This document shows positions 18,120-29,885 of a DNA stretch of 64,000 bases, one piece after another (position 1 is the first letter of the stretch; each line of letters starts with the position of its first letter). The translations under genes and the position numbers were made by a program. This DNA is from Chrysoperla carnea (taxonomy: Eukaryota; Arthropoda; Insecta; Neuroptera; Chrysopidae): assembly GCF_905475395.1 (NCBI RefSeq), contig NC_058342.1, positions 2,679,001 through 2,743,000 of the forward strand, given 5' to 3'. The notes below the pieces were generated by a model. It searched no databases. It saw nothing but the letters and a program-made list of their open reading frames with translations, and was not told the DNA's origin.

Positions 18120-18474
18120 TTGAAACTATCGAGAACAACGGTTGGTCTACAAATGCAAAAAAAAAACGTATGCAGCGTGGGCTCTAAAATAGAGGTGCCC
18201 TATATTGTTTTAAGTATCAGTTTTGCAGGAATTGTCATTACATTCAATATTTGTTTTACTTAAACACTCTGTATTATATACTTTTATAACACACTCTATA
18301 TTATATACTTTTGCTTAAACACCTTATATATCATAACGTATACAGAGTGTTTAATTAATGAAAATTCTTGCAAATCTGATAATGAAGACAGTAAAGGGCA
18401 CACCTATTTTATAGCCCACGTAGCATACGTCTTTTTTTCATTTTTAGACCAACCGATAGTCTTGATAGTTTCAA
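18120..18474. mobile_element. Foldback (large inverted repeat) element, 355 bp
   Basis: The left arm (about 18120-18285) and right arm (about 18339-18474) are imperfect reverse complements through TTGAAACTATC, GGTTGGTCTA, ACGTATGC, a GTGGGCTNTAAAATAG block and AAACACTCTGTATA. The centre contains degenerate copies of the AAACACNCTNTATTATATAC segment. It has no coding capacity and no clear target duplication. A MITE-like foldback element is the simplest reading; a hairpin RNA source is possible. Confidence 0.65.
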
Positions 18475-18956
18475 CTAGGTATAGACTAGTTATAATATTT
18501 AAAAAAGGCCTCAGAAAAACTTTTAGAAGCAAATCATATTACTTTTGGGCAAAAGGTCTTTTTCCCCTATTTCGACCCTGCTGAATCAGAATATGCCGGT
18601 TGCCCAACCGAAATCTCGACCGGAAGTGAGATTTCCAAGATGGCTATGCTTTTTTTTCGAAAATATATTCCTTAAGTTTTAAAAATAGAAGAAAATTGCT
18701 ACAATTTTAGATCAAAACCAGTAGGCTCTGTAACAAACTCTGTAGGTTTAACACTTACTGAGATAAAGCTCTCCAAAAGTTGGCAATTTTTTCGAAAAAA
18801 GTCAAATTTTCATACTTGGTCTATTTTCGACACAGATACCGAGGAAAAGTAATTAGCTTTAATATAAACAAAGAACAATATTTGTTCTGTTTAGTTCGCA
18901 TAATGGTTTGAAGGTAGTTTGAAAGGATATATCATGTACATCCACAATAGTCCGGA
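18475..18956. other. Unassigned DNA
   Basis: Includes a less AT-rich stretch near 18560-18650 (CCGGTTGCCCAACCGAAATC...). No gene or known repeat recognised. Confidence 0.4.
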
Positions 18957-19921
18957 AGCAAATAACTTGTCTTATCGGGAAAAGAGGTGAGTTTCAACCG
19001 GTAATAACTATGTTTCTTTCGTTTTAAATTATGTATTATTTAATTATGTGTCAAGATTTTCTTTATCAAGTTCTAGTCCTGAAATATCGTATTCGATTTT
19101 GTCATCGTTATCATAACATAAGTAATGCATGCAGATACTGGGGAACGGCTGGATACAGTTGTACTCTTCATAATTTAAATTAATTCACATTGGTTCCGTT
19201 GCATTTTCAAGAAAGTGGCAGTATATATTGTACGCAAAACTTTCTGGTTCGGTGATTTACGGCACAGTAGAATTGTATTTGAGGCAAACTTTGTAACTTT
19301 AAAAATTCAGTTGTCCGAGTTAGAAATAAAACAATTTTTGATCAATATTATTTTAAAAATCTTCGTTGACCGAGTTAGAAATAAAACAATTTTGGATCAA
19401 TATTACTCAAGCCAGGTCGCCGCTTTTACAATTACCCCGTATATATTTTACGGGTGCATTCTTGAATCGTCTCCACGGTTGTTTCGTCGAATATAAGTTT
19501 TTTATCATCGAAATTTTTGTCAAAAAATTTTTCAATAGTTGTAGAGGCCTTGTTTTACCTTTTAGTATACAAAGAAGCTGTATAGTTAAAGCCAGTGCAC
19601 GATAGAAAAGTAACGATTAACATAAAAGAGTATCTAACGCCATCGCTAACTCAGACATATTAAATTGATACAATTTGTTTCGCAATTCTATGTTCACATT
19701 TCACTTAGGCAGTAGAATAATTATTTTTAATATTTACTACTTCCTAAAATTTTTTATTTGTAACTTGTGATTATTCTGTTATTAATAAGAAAATTTCTAT
19801 TTTCAGAACTTGATAAACGAAAAGATATATAATTAAATAATAAATAATTTAAAACCAAAGAAACATAGTTCTTATCGGGTGTCCCACAAAACCTCTATTA
19901 CCGATAAGGTAAGAGCAAATA
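18957..19921. mobile_element. Non-autonomous DNA transposon (hAT-like by TSD), 949 bp
   Basis: Inverted repeats of about 100 bp begin CTTGTCTTATCGG on the left (18965 on) and CTTACCTTATCGG on the right (reverse of 19913 on). They continue through AACTATGTTTCTTT, TTTAAATTATNTATTATTTAATTAT and TTATCAAGTTCT. An 8-bp direct repeat, AGCAAATA, flanks them (18957-18964 and 19914-19921). There is no transposase. Inside, a unit beginning GAGTTAGAAATAAAACAATT is duplicated in tandem at about 19317-19410. The 8-bp duplication points to hAT; the termini are not the classic CAGNG, so the assignment is tentative. Confidence 0.6.
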
Positions 19922-20405
19922 TGCAAGAAATTGTTTCCGATTATACAAGGCGTTCTGTTATTGACTGCAGATCGTCTACCTGCAGAATAAGCTCATAACG
20001 ACGAAGGAAAAAGTTATTTTCCACTTTCGGATCTGAAGCCTACTTTGCGAGATAATTAACAAAATAAATTTCTATATCTTTATCGAATCACAGTTCAGTA
20101 AAATTTTGAATGAAACCAATAAAACGCAACTCAAACAGAGGATGTGTTTTATCATAGTGGAAGGCGTCTCTAAATGCAAAATTATTAAAAAAAAAAACCT
20201 ATTTGGCTACGTATGTTATTATAAAAACTAACCAATTAAAACCTACACTGTTTTTCTTCGTAAGTTAAGTGTTCTACGCAACCTATCGTGCGATATCACA
20301 TACCGTAAGCATTAATTTAGCAAAACGGACCAGCCGGTTTTGCAGAATTTATGCTCAGATAAATATACTTCGAGACAAACCAAAGTATGTATGTTGTGTG
20401 TTGAC
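19922..20405. other. Unassigned DNA
   Basis: No supported gene; it ends where the gypsy env tail begins. Confidence 0.4.
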
Positions 20406-20677
20406 ACATTCAATTTTTATAACTGTCTTTTTGGTGACAACAAGCGCAATCAAGTACAACCGATATCATCAGAAGTAACTTACGAACCGACAACAGAAAC
20501 TTGTCTAATAAATAATCGCAAAAGGTCAACTTCCAGTTCAAGTATAACAGGCCGACGATCAATCCGACCAATACAACTTTAAACACCTGAAAACTAATCA
20601 AGAAGGGGACCACCACAGACTCGAGAAGCTCCAAAATCTTGTTCCAAAATTTAGTAACTTCTCTAATGGCGGAGGAA
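20406..20677 (+). pseudogene. Gypsy env 3' tail and polypurine tract, upstream of an LTR
   Basis: The frame matches the last 55 or so residues of env copies B and C (CLFGDN..., PISSEVTYEPTTETCL, ending SIRPIQL). The same 3' UTR and the purine tract GGCGGAGGAA follow just before the LTR start at 20678. Homology to env stops abruptly at about 20406, so the rest of this upstream copy is gone. The LTR after it is therefore both the 3' LTR of this remnant and the 5' LTR of copy A. Confidence 0.8.
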
Positions 20678-21246
20678 TGTGGAGTATCGGAAATGGAACA
20701 TCCTGTTGAAATAAAAAATCATAAATTTGCAAAAATATTATATAATTATTTTTTATTCTTGTGTGAATTTCATTACTTAAGCAAAAATAACCAATATAAT
20801 TTTTGTATAAATAAAATCAATTGAAACCATTTTTTTTCAGTTCTATTCAAAATTTCGTAAAGTTCTAATACAATTTTTGTCAGTCAAGTTCAAATTATGT
20901 TATTGTATTTTTATTGTATAATTTTAATAATCGGTTTAATTTTGTTTCAATAAATTAAAGATTTAATATTGTGTAAAATATATTATTCATTATTTCAACA
21001 AAACCTTCAGTCGTTTTTAAATAGAATAATTATAAATAAATCGACGCACAGTCAATTCAAAAACACCGAAATAAACGGAACTAACGATTAAATTAGAGCT
21101 CCGTTTCTTATGTTTCTCGAAAAAACTAAGTGGCGATCCTCCTCATCTTTTAACAAGATTGCCAAGTCGTTCTCAAGCATTATAATTCGGACAAAAGTGA
21201 TTGGAAATTAATCATCGAAGTATAATATATCTGGGACACGACAAAA
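20678..21246 (+). repeat. LTR of gypsy/errantivirus-like element (5' LTR of copy A)
   Basis: Begins TGTGGAGTATCGG and ends shortly before the primer-binding site. It matches the LTRs at 32517-32862 (partial), 33966-34589 and about 41436-41998, but lacks a small internal segment present in those. AT-rich. Confidence 0.75.
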
Positions 21247-21247
21247 T

Positions 21248-21265
21248 TGGCGATCCTGCCAGGAC
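21248..21265 (+). other. Primer-binding site, gypsy copy A
   Basis: TGGCGATCCTGCCAGGAC immediately follows the LTR end. TGG pairs with a tRNA CCA end. The sequence looks closest to a tRNA-Arg 3' end, by memory only. The same site occurs in copy B on the minus strand at about 41434. Confidence 0.5.
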
Positions 21266-21414
21266 ATCCAGAATCCCAGGTCAAGACGGTGTAACAACTA
21301 ACAGCTTGGTGTAAATTTTGGGTATCATCGAACCAAATCAACTGAAGCAGAATTAATATCATCTACCAAGAGTTTATAGCTATCCCACTGGACTGGTCAA
21401 GATTAAACCAATAA

Positions 21415-21418
21415 GGTA
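21415..21418 (+). promoter_or_regulatory. Candidate splice donor in gypsy leader
   Basis: AAG|GTAGGC at 21413-21421 in the leader upstream of the gag ATG fits a 5' splice site. Errantiviruses make env from a spliced RNA. The matching acceptor is TGTTTCAG ending at 25948 (copy B: minus strand, 36665). It is conserved in copy B. Confidence 0.45.
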
Positions 21419-21473
21419 GGCGAATTGATTTATTTTTGCTTCTACAACTATCCTATCCTCATTATCAATAAAT

Positions 21474-22476
21474 ATGAGTCTCGCTGATTCACAAAACCTT
21501 GATCCAGAAATCATTTCTCCTGATTTATCTGATGATGATGATACAACACAACACAGGGGAAGTATCCCGATTACTTTCCTTGCACAAATGATTACATCAT
21601 TTAACGGTAATTCGTCAGAGTTATCTAATTTCCTTCAAAACGCAGAAAATGCATTATCTATAGCAAAGGAAAATCAAAAAACGGCACTTACAGCCTTAAT
21701 ATTTTCAAAAGTTTCATCAGAAGTTAAAAATAAAATAAATGCTTCCGAAATAAATACTTTCACAGATTTAAAAATAAAATTAAAACAAGTATTTCAAATA
21801 ACTGAAAGCCTTACGTATTTACAAGAGCAATTAGAAACTTGTAGGCAAAAACCAAATGAAACCGTAAAAGAATTTTTCTTACGTATCGAGCATTTAAACT
21901 CACGAATAATTCAAAAAATTAAAGAAAGTACCATTTCGAATTCAATGTTAGTGGGCAAGTTAGCCTTAATAAATGAAATGGCTTTACGTAGGTTTACACA
22001 TCACTGTAAGCCAGAAATTTCTAACATTTTAAGGCATAAAACTTTTATGTCAATTAATAAAGCTCTAAGCATAGTCAGCGAAGAAGAATCTTTTGTCTCT
22101 ATGCAAAATCAATTTAAAATTTCCTAACAAACAAATATTCAAACAAATAAAAAATACTGTAAAATTTGTAAAAGAAATAATCACAATACAAAGGAATGTC
22201 GCAATAAAAATTTTAAACATTCTGGTGATCCACCACAGTCAAAAATTTATAATAACTCGTTCAAAAAGTGTGATTTTTGCCACTTTCGAGGTCACACAAT
22301 AGACGAATGTAGGAAAAAGAAAAGGAACGAAAATCTTAATAACCCAAATCCTAAAGTAGCTCATGTCAACTCACAAGACAGCCTTAATTTAAACTTCGAG
22401 CAGCTCGGATTGAACGAAGCCCCAATTCAGAGCACATCGAAAGAGTCGGCTTCACTCAGTTTCCAAATGTTGTAAA
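21474..22476 (+). pseudogene. gag: gag, gypsy copy A (zinc-knuckle nucleocapsid), broken
   Basis: ATG at 21474 (MSLADSQNLDPE). The capsid-like region around residues 30-200 includes TFTDLKIKLKQVF and VKEFFLRIEHLNSR. An in-frame TAA falls near 22124, where copy B has a sense codon. After it the same frame encodes two CX2CX4HX4C zinc knuckles (CKICKRNNHN... and CDFCHFRGHT...). The stop therefore removes the RNA-binding part. The intact protein would form the virus-like core. It overlaps the start of pol in another frame, as in copy B. Confidence 0.8.
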
Positions 22477-25400
22477 TGATAAAAAGATAACATTTACAAG
22501 CAACCATTCGAAAACTAACGAATTTCTATTTTTAATTGATACCGGAGCATCGTGCTCTATCTTAAAAACAAACAATTTAAATCCTAATCACAAAACAGAT
22601 ATAGATTCTCCTTTAAAAATAAATTTAAAAGGCATTACTCAAGGTCTAGTTGAAACACATGGTGTAGTATCAATTTATATGAATAAAAACAAAAGTCATT
22701 ATCATCATTATTTGCACTTAGTTCAAACAGATAATCTACCATATGATGGAATTCTAGGATCAGATTTCTTAAGTAAACACAATGCAATTATTAATTATAA
22801 AAATTATACTATAGAATTAGAGCCAGTATTAAAAAAAAATGTTTATAATTTTAACAACATTCAAATCAATAGAAAAAACAATATTTTAAAAAACTTAAGA
22901 ATCGATAATCTAAATTCAACTGAACAAAAATTATTAATTGAAACGGTTTTACAACACCATGAAATTGTCAAGCTAGATGACGATTCGCCGGGTTGTACAA
23001 ACGTTATTCAGCATGAAATCAAATTAAAAGACCTAGAACCCATCAAAAATAAAATTTACCCATTACCAAAAGCATTGAAAGACGAAGCTCAACGTCAAGT
23101 AAATGAACTTCTAAAAAATAACATTATTCGGAATAGTAAATCACCTTATAACTCACCTGTGTGGATTGTAGACAAAAAACAAACACCACACTCAAATACT
23201 AAACAATTTAGAATGGTAATCGATTATCGCAAGCTAAATGAGATAACGATATCAAACAACTATCCTATACCGCGTATAGACGAAATACTTAGTAATTTGC
23301 GAGGTAACCAATATTATTCGGCAATTGATTTGGCCAGCGGGTTTCATCAAATTATGGTCAAAGAGGAAGACATCCCAAAGACGGCATTCACTGTCGGGAA
23401 CGGCCACTGGGAATTTCTACGTATGCCCTTTGGTTTGGTAAACGCCCCAGCCAGTTTCCAAACTCTAATGAATGAATCAAATAAACCAAGGAAAGTGTAT
23501 GTGCTACCTTGATGATGTAATTATATTAGGCAAAAACCTCCAAAATCATATTGAAAATCTAAATGAAGTGTTAAGTATTCTAAAGAAAAACAATTTAAAA
23601 CTTAATATTGAAAAATGCGAATTTCTACAAAAAGAATTAAAGTATCTTGGACACATCGTAACAGTAGATGGCATCAAACCCCAAGCAGAAAAAATAGAAA
23701 AAAAACTTAAATTAAATCAACGAACAAATATTAAACAAATTCAAAGTTTCTTGGGAATATCTGGTTATTACCGTAAGTTCATCGAAAATTACGGTAAAAT
23801 AACAAAACCACTTACAAAACTACTGAAAAAGAACATAAAATTCGATTTCGGTAAAGTTTTGTAGACGCATTTAAATTATTGAAAGAAAAGATTACTTCAG
23901 CCCCTATTCTAAGACATCCTGACGACAGCAAAATGTTTTCTATCACCACCGATGCTAGTAACGAAGCTCTAGGCGGAGTTCTGACGCAAGAGTACAATGG
24001 TATCGATATGCCGATTGCATTTTATTCATATACGTTGAATAAAGCTGAAAGAAATTATTCCACAATCGAAAAAGAATGTTTGGCAATAATTAAGACAGTA
24101 AAAAACTTCCATCATTTTCTGTACGCAAGATTGTTCGAAATAAAAACTGATCACCGACCTTTAGTTTGGCTACATTCAGTGAAAGACCCAACTAGTCGAT
24201 TAGCAAGATGGAGACTGAAGCTAATGAATTACCAAGATAGAATAAAATACACCCCTGGTAAAACCAACTACACAGCAGATCTACTTAGCAGACCAATTCT
24301 TATGGCTATCGTAAATAAATCGAAAAAATTTGAAGATTTCGACAAAACGATAAAAAATAACGTTAAAATCCCATACATAAATAACATCGTCAATATAAGT
24401 AACTTAAAAACTCTAATAATTCCATTAACTAAAGATTTAAATATAAATAATAATTTAAAAACATTTATTTTAAATAACTTCACCCGAGAGGACATAAACA
24501 ACGCAAATATCGGTCAAGTGATAAGAAACGAAAACGGCACCCAAACAATAATATTAATCATTTTAAAAAACACAATTCAAAATAATATGAACGTAAAACT
24601 ATTCTATGAAACATTGTATGAAGTGTCCTTGACTTCAACTGATAAATAATTTACTATATCATCATTTTGAAAATAATATTCAAATAATACCCGTTGAAAA
24701 TATAAATTTTAATGTTTATCTCTCTGAAAACGAAATACAAGACGTTTTGGACAATGAACTAGCTGAAATAGGCGAACCAGGCTCTAGTTCTGACGCCATC
24801 CAAGAACCCCCAGAAACTGTGGAAATCGAAACAGATGATGAATCAAGTCAAAGCGAAGCCAGGATCACACCTGAAGCTAATAACGGCGCAACAACTATCG
24901 TAAGATCCGAAGAAGAAAAATTAAAAATCCTACCAGAGTTCCATGATAGTCCACTAAGAGGTCACCCAGGACAGGCTCGTACCTATCAAGAATTACGTCA
25001 AAAATACTTCTGGAAAGGCATGAAAAGTTATGTCGAAAATTATCAAAAAATGTGTCATATGCCAGAAAAACAAATATTCAATTATAAGGAAATCCCCAAT
25101 GGTTATTACAACAACAGCAGTGAACTTTAATGAAGAAATTTCTTTAGACTTTGTCGGACCCTTACCACAAACAAAAAGTGGAAATAAGTTTATAGTTACT
25201 ATGCAAGACAACCTTACTAAACATCTCCAAGCATTCCCAATGGAAGACAGAAAACCTGAAACAACTGCGGTTTATTTTCTAAAATACGCAAGTACATTTG
25301 GTTTTCCAAAAGCCATACTAACTGATCAAGATCCTGTATTTACAAGTGCATTATTCAAGGAAGTAAATAAACTATTTTCAATCAAGCACAAGACAAGAAG

Positions 25401-26127
25401 CTGCTACCATCCGCAAAGCAATGGCTCTTTGGAAAGAAGTCATACGTATCTGGAGAACTACCTCCGTTCATATGTAAACGAATCAATGGACAATTGGGAC
25501 GAAATGTTGTATTTGGCTACCTACTCGTATAACACACACGCAAACAGATCAACAGGTGAAACTCCATATAAATTAGTTTTTGGAATTGAACCAAATATAC
25601 CAATGTCTTTCAACAAAGGAGTAATAGGGAAAACTTACGACAAATTTTCACAAGAGGTACAAGACAAAATTAAAAAAATTCGAGAAGTAGCTAGAAATAA
25701 TTTAAAACAATCAAAACAAGTTAACAAACAACAGTACGACAAAGCAGCAGGCAAAAAAATTAGAAATTTCAAAATAAACGTTTTCGTATTAGTTAAGGAA
25801 GGACAATGTGCACCCGGTAAACTTTCTGAAAGATATAAAGGTCCTTTCCAAATAACCAAAGTCAATCCTGAAAAACACACTGTAACAATAAAAATGAAAA
25901 AATTGGAAAAAACATATCACATGAATAATGTGAAACTGTATGTTTCAGATGAAGATGTGGAAAATATTAATTTCGTCAATACTCCTACACCACGTGATGA
26001 CAGAAATACTGGTGGAACAAATACCGAAATCATCGGGCATATTTTTCAAGAAGCTAGGCGAAGCAAAAGTATGCAGCCAAAAATTAACATTAATACACTA
26101 ATACAACTATATTTAAAAATAATTTAG
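22477..26127 (+). pseudogene. pol: pol (protease-RT-RNase H-integrase), gypsy copy A, multiply frameshifted
   Basis: Domains in order: protease with DTGAS near 22540 and a DGILGSDFL flap region at about 22750; RT with FRMVIDYRKLN, MPFGLVNAPASF and YLDDVI (about 23500); RNase H with TTDASNEALGG (about 23950) and KTDHRPL; integrase HHCC zinc finger (damaged, about 24950-25080) and core with SLDFVGPL, TDQDPVF and SLERSH for the D,D-E triad. Relative to copy B there is a deletion near 23475, a shift near 23855, a deletion of about 60 bp near 24650 and a shift near 25060. It cannot encode one polyprotein. The last part overlaps the env start in another frame. Confidence 0.85.
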
Positions 26128-27005
26128 AATTAGCTACGAAACACTATCAAAAATCATACAATTTTTGTAATTTGATACCCCATAATAGTTCTAACGCAGC
26201 AACATGCATAATACAAATGAAATTACTAAGTCAACAAATACAGGAGATAAGAATGTTATTAAAGTCTGTACAATTACATCATCAAACATATAGCCATATT
26301 ATACAAAAAAGAGGTCTAATTAATGCCGGTTCAAGTGTATTAAAATGGTTAGTAGGTACTCCATCAGCTGACGATGGTATATTTTATACAAACTATATTA
26401 ATTCATTAATTGAAGATAGAAAAACAACACATCTTATGATGAAGGATCAAATTAAAATTTTATCAGAAACCATGAATACTCTAAACAAAACACTAAATAC
26501 CGTGGAAGACACTGAACGTGAATTAAATTTAAACGTTCAAACATTTAACTCATTTATTAATAACGCTACTCAGATTATTAATAATGACCATTTACAATTA
26601 GAAATTTTAGACCATTTATTATTAATCAAACAATTAAATGATCTTAATTTTAGGCAACTAGAACAATATAGCATGACACTAACATTAGTTCGACATGGTA
26701 TTGTTGACTATAATATTATCAATCCAACGAGTTTAATAGAAGAATTAACTTCTCTTAAACAATTTCAATTGCCACTTAAAGTTAATCCTGAAAACATAGA
26801 AAACTATTACAAAATAATGGAAACTAAATCTTTTATGAAAGATGATTTATTAGTTGTATTAATCAAAATTCCAACCGCACAAATTATGGAATATACTCTC
26901 TATCTAACTTTTCCTTTACCCACTCCTCATAAAAATTCAAGTTCATCATCCTACATAGAAATTGATTACCCTTACATAATTTCTAGTAGAAGTAAAAGTC
27001 AATTC
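26128..27005 (+). pseudogene. env: env 5' fragment, gypsy copy A (baculovirus F-like)
   Basis: About 280 codons matching the N-terminal half of env copies B and C. It contains the basic site before GLINAGSSVLKWLVGT, the pattern of the furin site and fusion peptide of baculovirus F-type envelope proteins. At 27005 the frame runs into the Penelope-like element and stops. The block 26005-27005 is repeated at 30503-31504 on the other side of that insertion with about 1% difference. Confidence 0.85.
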
Positions 27006-27465
27006 GTTAATTAAACACATTTTATTTGCTTAAAATCCACTTTATTTAAAAATTTTTTTTTTTTGTCTATCAAAATATTTTGTTTATGATCATTTCAACT
27101 TGTTAGTCATCTTCAGAACAATAGTATTTCAAACAACAACGTACCTGTATTTATACTAAAATACAAATTTGAAAATTATGTAATAATCAGGTGATACTGA
27201 AACCTGCAGATTTGTTCAAAATTAATAAAAACAATTGTATGATTAAAAAACGTTAAAACTTATTCGTTAAAAGAAAACGAAAGCAGTTTTCGCTTGATAA
27301 AATTAAAAATTACACATAATAAATAACAAATAAATAGTTAAAAGATAAATAAATAGATAAAATTTGTTTCTTTTTCAGAAAACCGTTATAAAGTTAAAAG
27401 AATGAAAAATAAGTTAATAAAACAATTATGAACTAATGTCCATTTGACTAGAAGGAAACTAATTT
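27006..27465 (-). repeat. PLE pseudo-LTR / 3' UTR, copy 1
   Basis: Near identical to 29872-30330, from TTAATTAAACACATTTT on. Non-coding, it holds a candidate hammerhead ribozyme at 27080-27122 and ends at the stop of the RT/GIY-YIG frame. Confidence 0.8.
27080..27122 (-). ncRNA. Candidate minimal hammerhead ribozyme, PLE copy 1
   Basis: Minus-strand order: TTGTT (stem I), CTGAAGA core, GACT-AACA-AGTT hairpin (stem II), GAAA core, short palindromic stem III (ATGATCAT region), then AACAA closing stem I. One extra U separates the core from stem II. PLE pseudo-LTRs are known to carry minimal type I hammerheads. By-eye folding only. Confidence 0.45.
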
Positions 27466-28838
27466 CTATAATTGCGAAAATAAAATTGAACCCGTTAGAA
27501 ACATTTGATCGTTCAAAACTTCGAAACCATCCCTGGTATGTTTATGGATTTCCAAAGCCTCTAGTAGATTCATTCTGGTACCTTTTTTGGCAAAATGTAG
27601 AATTTCCATCGTGTCTTTAGGTTTATGCCCTGAATCCAATAGGTGCTTTGCAAATGTAGAATCATCAGTATTGTTTCGATACGATCTTAAATGTTCCCTT
27701 TTTCTCACTTCAAAATTTCGTCCGGTCTGCCCCAAGTATACTCCCAAACAATCTTCGCAGGTTAACTTGTAGATACCAGATTTCTTCATTTTCTCCACTT
27801 TGGACTTGTTGTTCAATAAGAAATTAGACAACTTTACAGGAGGTTTAAAAGCTATATTAACTCCATGTGATTTTAAAATTTTTCCAATTTTATAGGATAT
27901 GTTCCCATAAAAGGAGATGGTTTTATAGCCTTGTTGTATTTTAGTACCTGGATTGTACAAAGTGCTTTTTGTAAAGTTGTTCAATTTCTTCTTAATGAGA
28001 GAATCTATTACATAATCTTCAAATCCATTACTTGCAGCGATGTTTTTTATAGTAGTAAATTCTTTTGCCAAATTTTTATCACTTAGTGGGATATTCAAAG
28101 CTCTATGGATCATGGAATTAAAAGCAGCCATTTTGTGGGCACGTGGGTGGAGAGAATCCACTGGAATGGTGGTATCTGTGTACGTGGGTTTTCTGTAGAT
28201 ATCAAACTCAAAATGGTCATCTACCCTGCTTAATTTTAGATCCAAAAAGTTTAAGGACTTGTTCACTTCCTTTTCTAAGGTGAATTTTAATTTGGAGTCA
28301 AAAGAATTTACATGATCCAAGAAATTGTTCATTTGTCGATCCGATCCGTCAAAACATAGAAAAATATCATCCACGTATCGGAACCAAAGGATGACATGTT
28401 GTTTTGCCTGAGGTGACAATAATATCCTTTTTTCTAACGACGACATGTATATTTCTGCAAGTAAGGGACTCAAAGGACTACCCATAGCCAAACCATTTTT
28501 TTGATGGAAGAATTTGTTGTTGAATTCGAAGTAATTTTGATCCAAAGTTAATTGGAGACACTCGAGAATTTCATCTTTAATTATCGGATTTACAAGTTTC
28601 TGGTCCAGTAAATCTGATATCAATTTTACGCAGTCTTTCCCTGAAATGTTTCCAAACATATTTGTTACATCCAGTGAAGCAATCTTGTAACCAGTCTTCA
28701 TTTTGAACTTTTTAAGTTGTTTTGTAAGTTCTACTGAGTTTTTTATCCCATATTTGCTCGTGAACCCAGTATTCGATGTGATAATAGTATGTACTTTCTT
28801 GCTTAATTTATGTACAGGACAGCCTACATGCGAAACTA
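27466..28838 (-). CDS. Penelope-like reverse transcriptase with C-terminal GIY-YIG endonuclease
   Basis: The frame from 28701 (MKTGYKIASLDVTNMFGNI) stays open upstream to about 28838. The RT palm shows FDVTNMF-type motif A (SLDVTNMF), GLAMGSPLSPLLAEIYM and WFRYVDDIFLCF with the YVDD box. A linker with NFLDLKLSR and FDIYRKPTYTD follows, as in PLEs. The endonuclease begins SGIYKLTCEDC, then VYLGQTGRNFEVRKREHLR with the GIY...YLG signature and catalytic Arg, and a distal LLEALEIHKH carrying the Glu. The enzyme would nick target DNA and copy PLE RNA. A frameshift near 28840 separates it from its N-terminal part. Confidence 0.9.
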
Positions 28839-29885
28839 TACTGATCTAATGGGAGCATCTTCTTTATGAATTTTTAACAGTCCATATAATCTTGGAGCAC
28901 TAGGATTAATTTCAGGTAAATTATATTTTTCGTAGCTCGAGAATAATGTGTTAGTGTTTTTGAGCACATCTTTTAAGGCAGTTTGAAATTTTGTTGTTGG
29001 ATCTTTTTTTAGTCGAGTAATTTTTTCTTTGTATATAAAGTCTGATATTTTATTCACGTAATCTTGTTTTTTTAATATGATAATAGAATTACCTTTATCA
29101 GCCCTTGTCAAAATTAAATTATTATCTTCAATTTTTTGTTTAATTGATTTTATTGATTTGGTTATAGTGGGCTCGTACGGAATATTTATATCCTTTGAAA
29201 TGAGTTCTCCTATTAATTCCTTCGCTAAATTGTCCTTTTTGTTCTTCAATGCCAATTCAGTATCAATAACTAAGTTTTCTTTTACATTATTGAATTTAAC
29301 TTGTGGAGCATATTTTAAACCTTTGTTCAATAATTGCAATTCATTATCGTCAAATTTTACTGTGGTCATGTTAATGGTTCTTTTTTCAAAACTAATTGTA
29401 GGTGTAGGTTTAATTATTTCTTTAAGAGCTTTGTCTTTAATTAAATTATTCAACTTGATATTTTGTTGATTGTATTTATTTTTTATAAGTATATTGTTGA
29501 AATTTCTACATTTTTCGTTAAATACTTCAAATTCCAAATAATGCAGTTTGAAAATTAATTCATCGTGCAGCACTTTTAAATAATGAAACAGACAATTCCT
29601 TTTTATGAACCACAACTTTGCTTCCTCTTTCAACCATAAGATCTTGGCTTGCTTTAAAACTTTTGTCACAGTATTGTTAAGCGTTTTACACTTTAAATTC
29701 ACAAATTTTGGAAAAACTTTCAATTTTAAACATGATTGGATAAACCATAAATTTTGTCCAATTAATCTAGTTTTGGTACGTAGTTTAAAATAATATTTAA
29801 GTTGCTCAGATAAGCTTGCTTGCTTTAAGTAATTTAAGTTTGAGAGCGTTAATTTGTGGAAGTTATTAACATTAATTAAACACAT
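28836..29885 (-). CDS. PLE N-terminal region (before RT palm), frame-shifted from the rest
   Basis: About 349 codons, basic and helical, with LILTRADKGNSIIILKK and SAPRLYGLLKIHKEDAPIR at the end, the conserved finger region preceding the PLE RT palm. The ATG at 29885 lies within the pseudo-LTR repeat; an internal start is possible. The frame ends at 28836 through a one-base shift, after which the RT frame (27466-28838) continues. It was originally one protein of about 800 residues. Confidence 0.8.
   Translation of the reverse strand: MCLINVNNFHKLTLSNLNYLKQASLSEQLKYYFKLRTKTRLIGQNLWFIQSCLKLKVFPKFVNLKCKTLNNTVTKVLKQAKILWLKEEAKLWFIKRNCLFHYLKVLHDELIFKLHYLEFEVFNEKCRNFNNILIKNKYNQQNIKLNNLIKDKALKEIIKPTPTISFEKRTINMTTVKFDDNELQLLNKGLKYAPQVKFNNVKENLVIDTELALKNKKDNLAKELIGELISKDINIPYEPTITKSIKSIKQKIEDNNLILTRADKGNSIIILKKQDYVNKISDFIYKEKITRLKKDPTTKFQTALKDVLKNTNTLFSSYEKYNLPEINPSAPRLYGLLKIHKEDAPIRSV

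Larger units (their letters stand above)
20678..27005 (+). mobile_element. Gypsy/errantivirus-like element copy A, truncated in env
   Basis: Order: LTR, primer-binding site, leader, gag, pol (PR-RT-RH-IN), env 5' part. The env is cut at 27005 by a Penelope-like insertion. It carries multiple disabling changes in gag and pol. Compared with copy B, it and copy C share a 5-bp deletion just upstream of the env body (near 26094 here, near 30590 in C), so A and C are closer to each other than to B. Confidence 0.85.
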
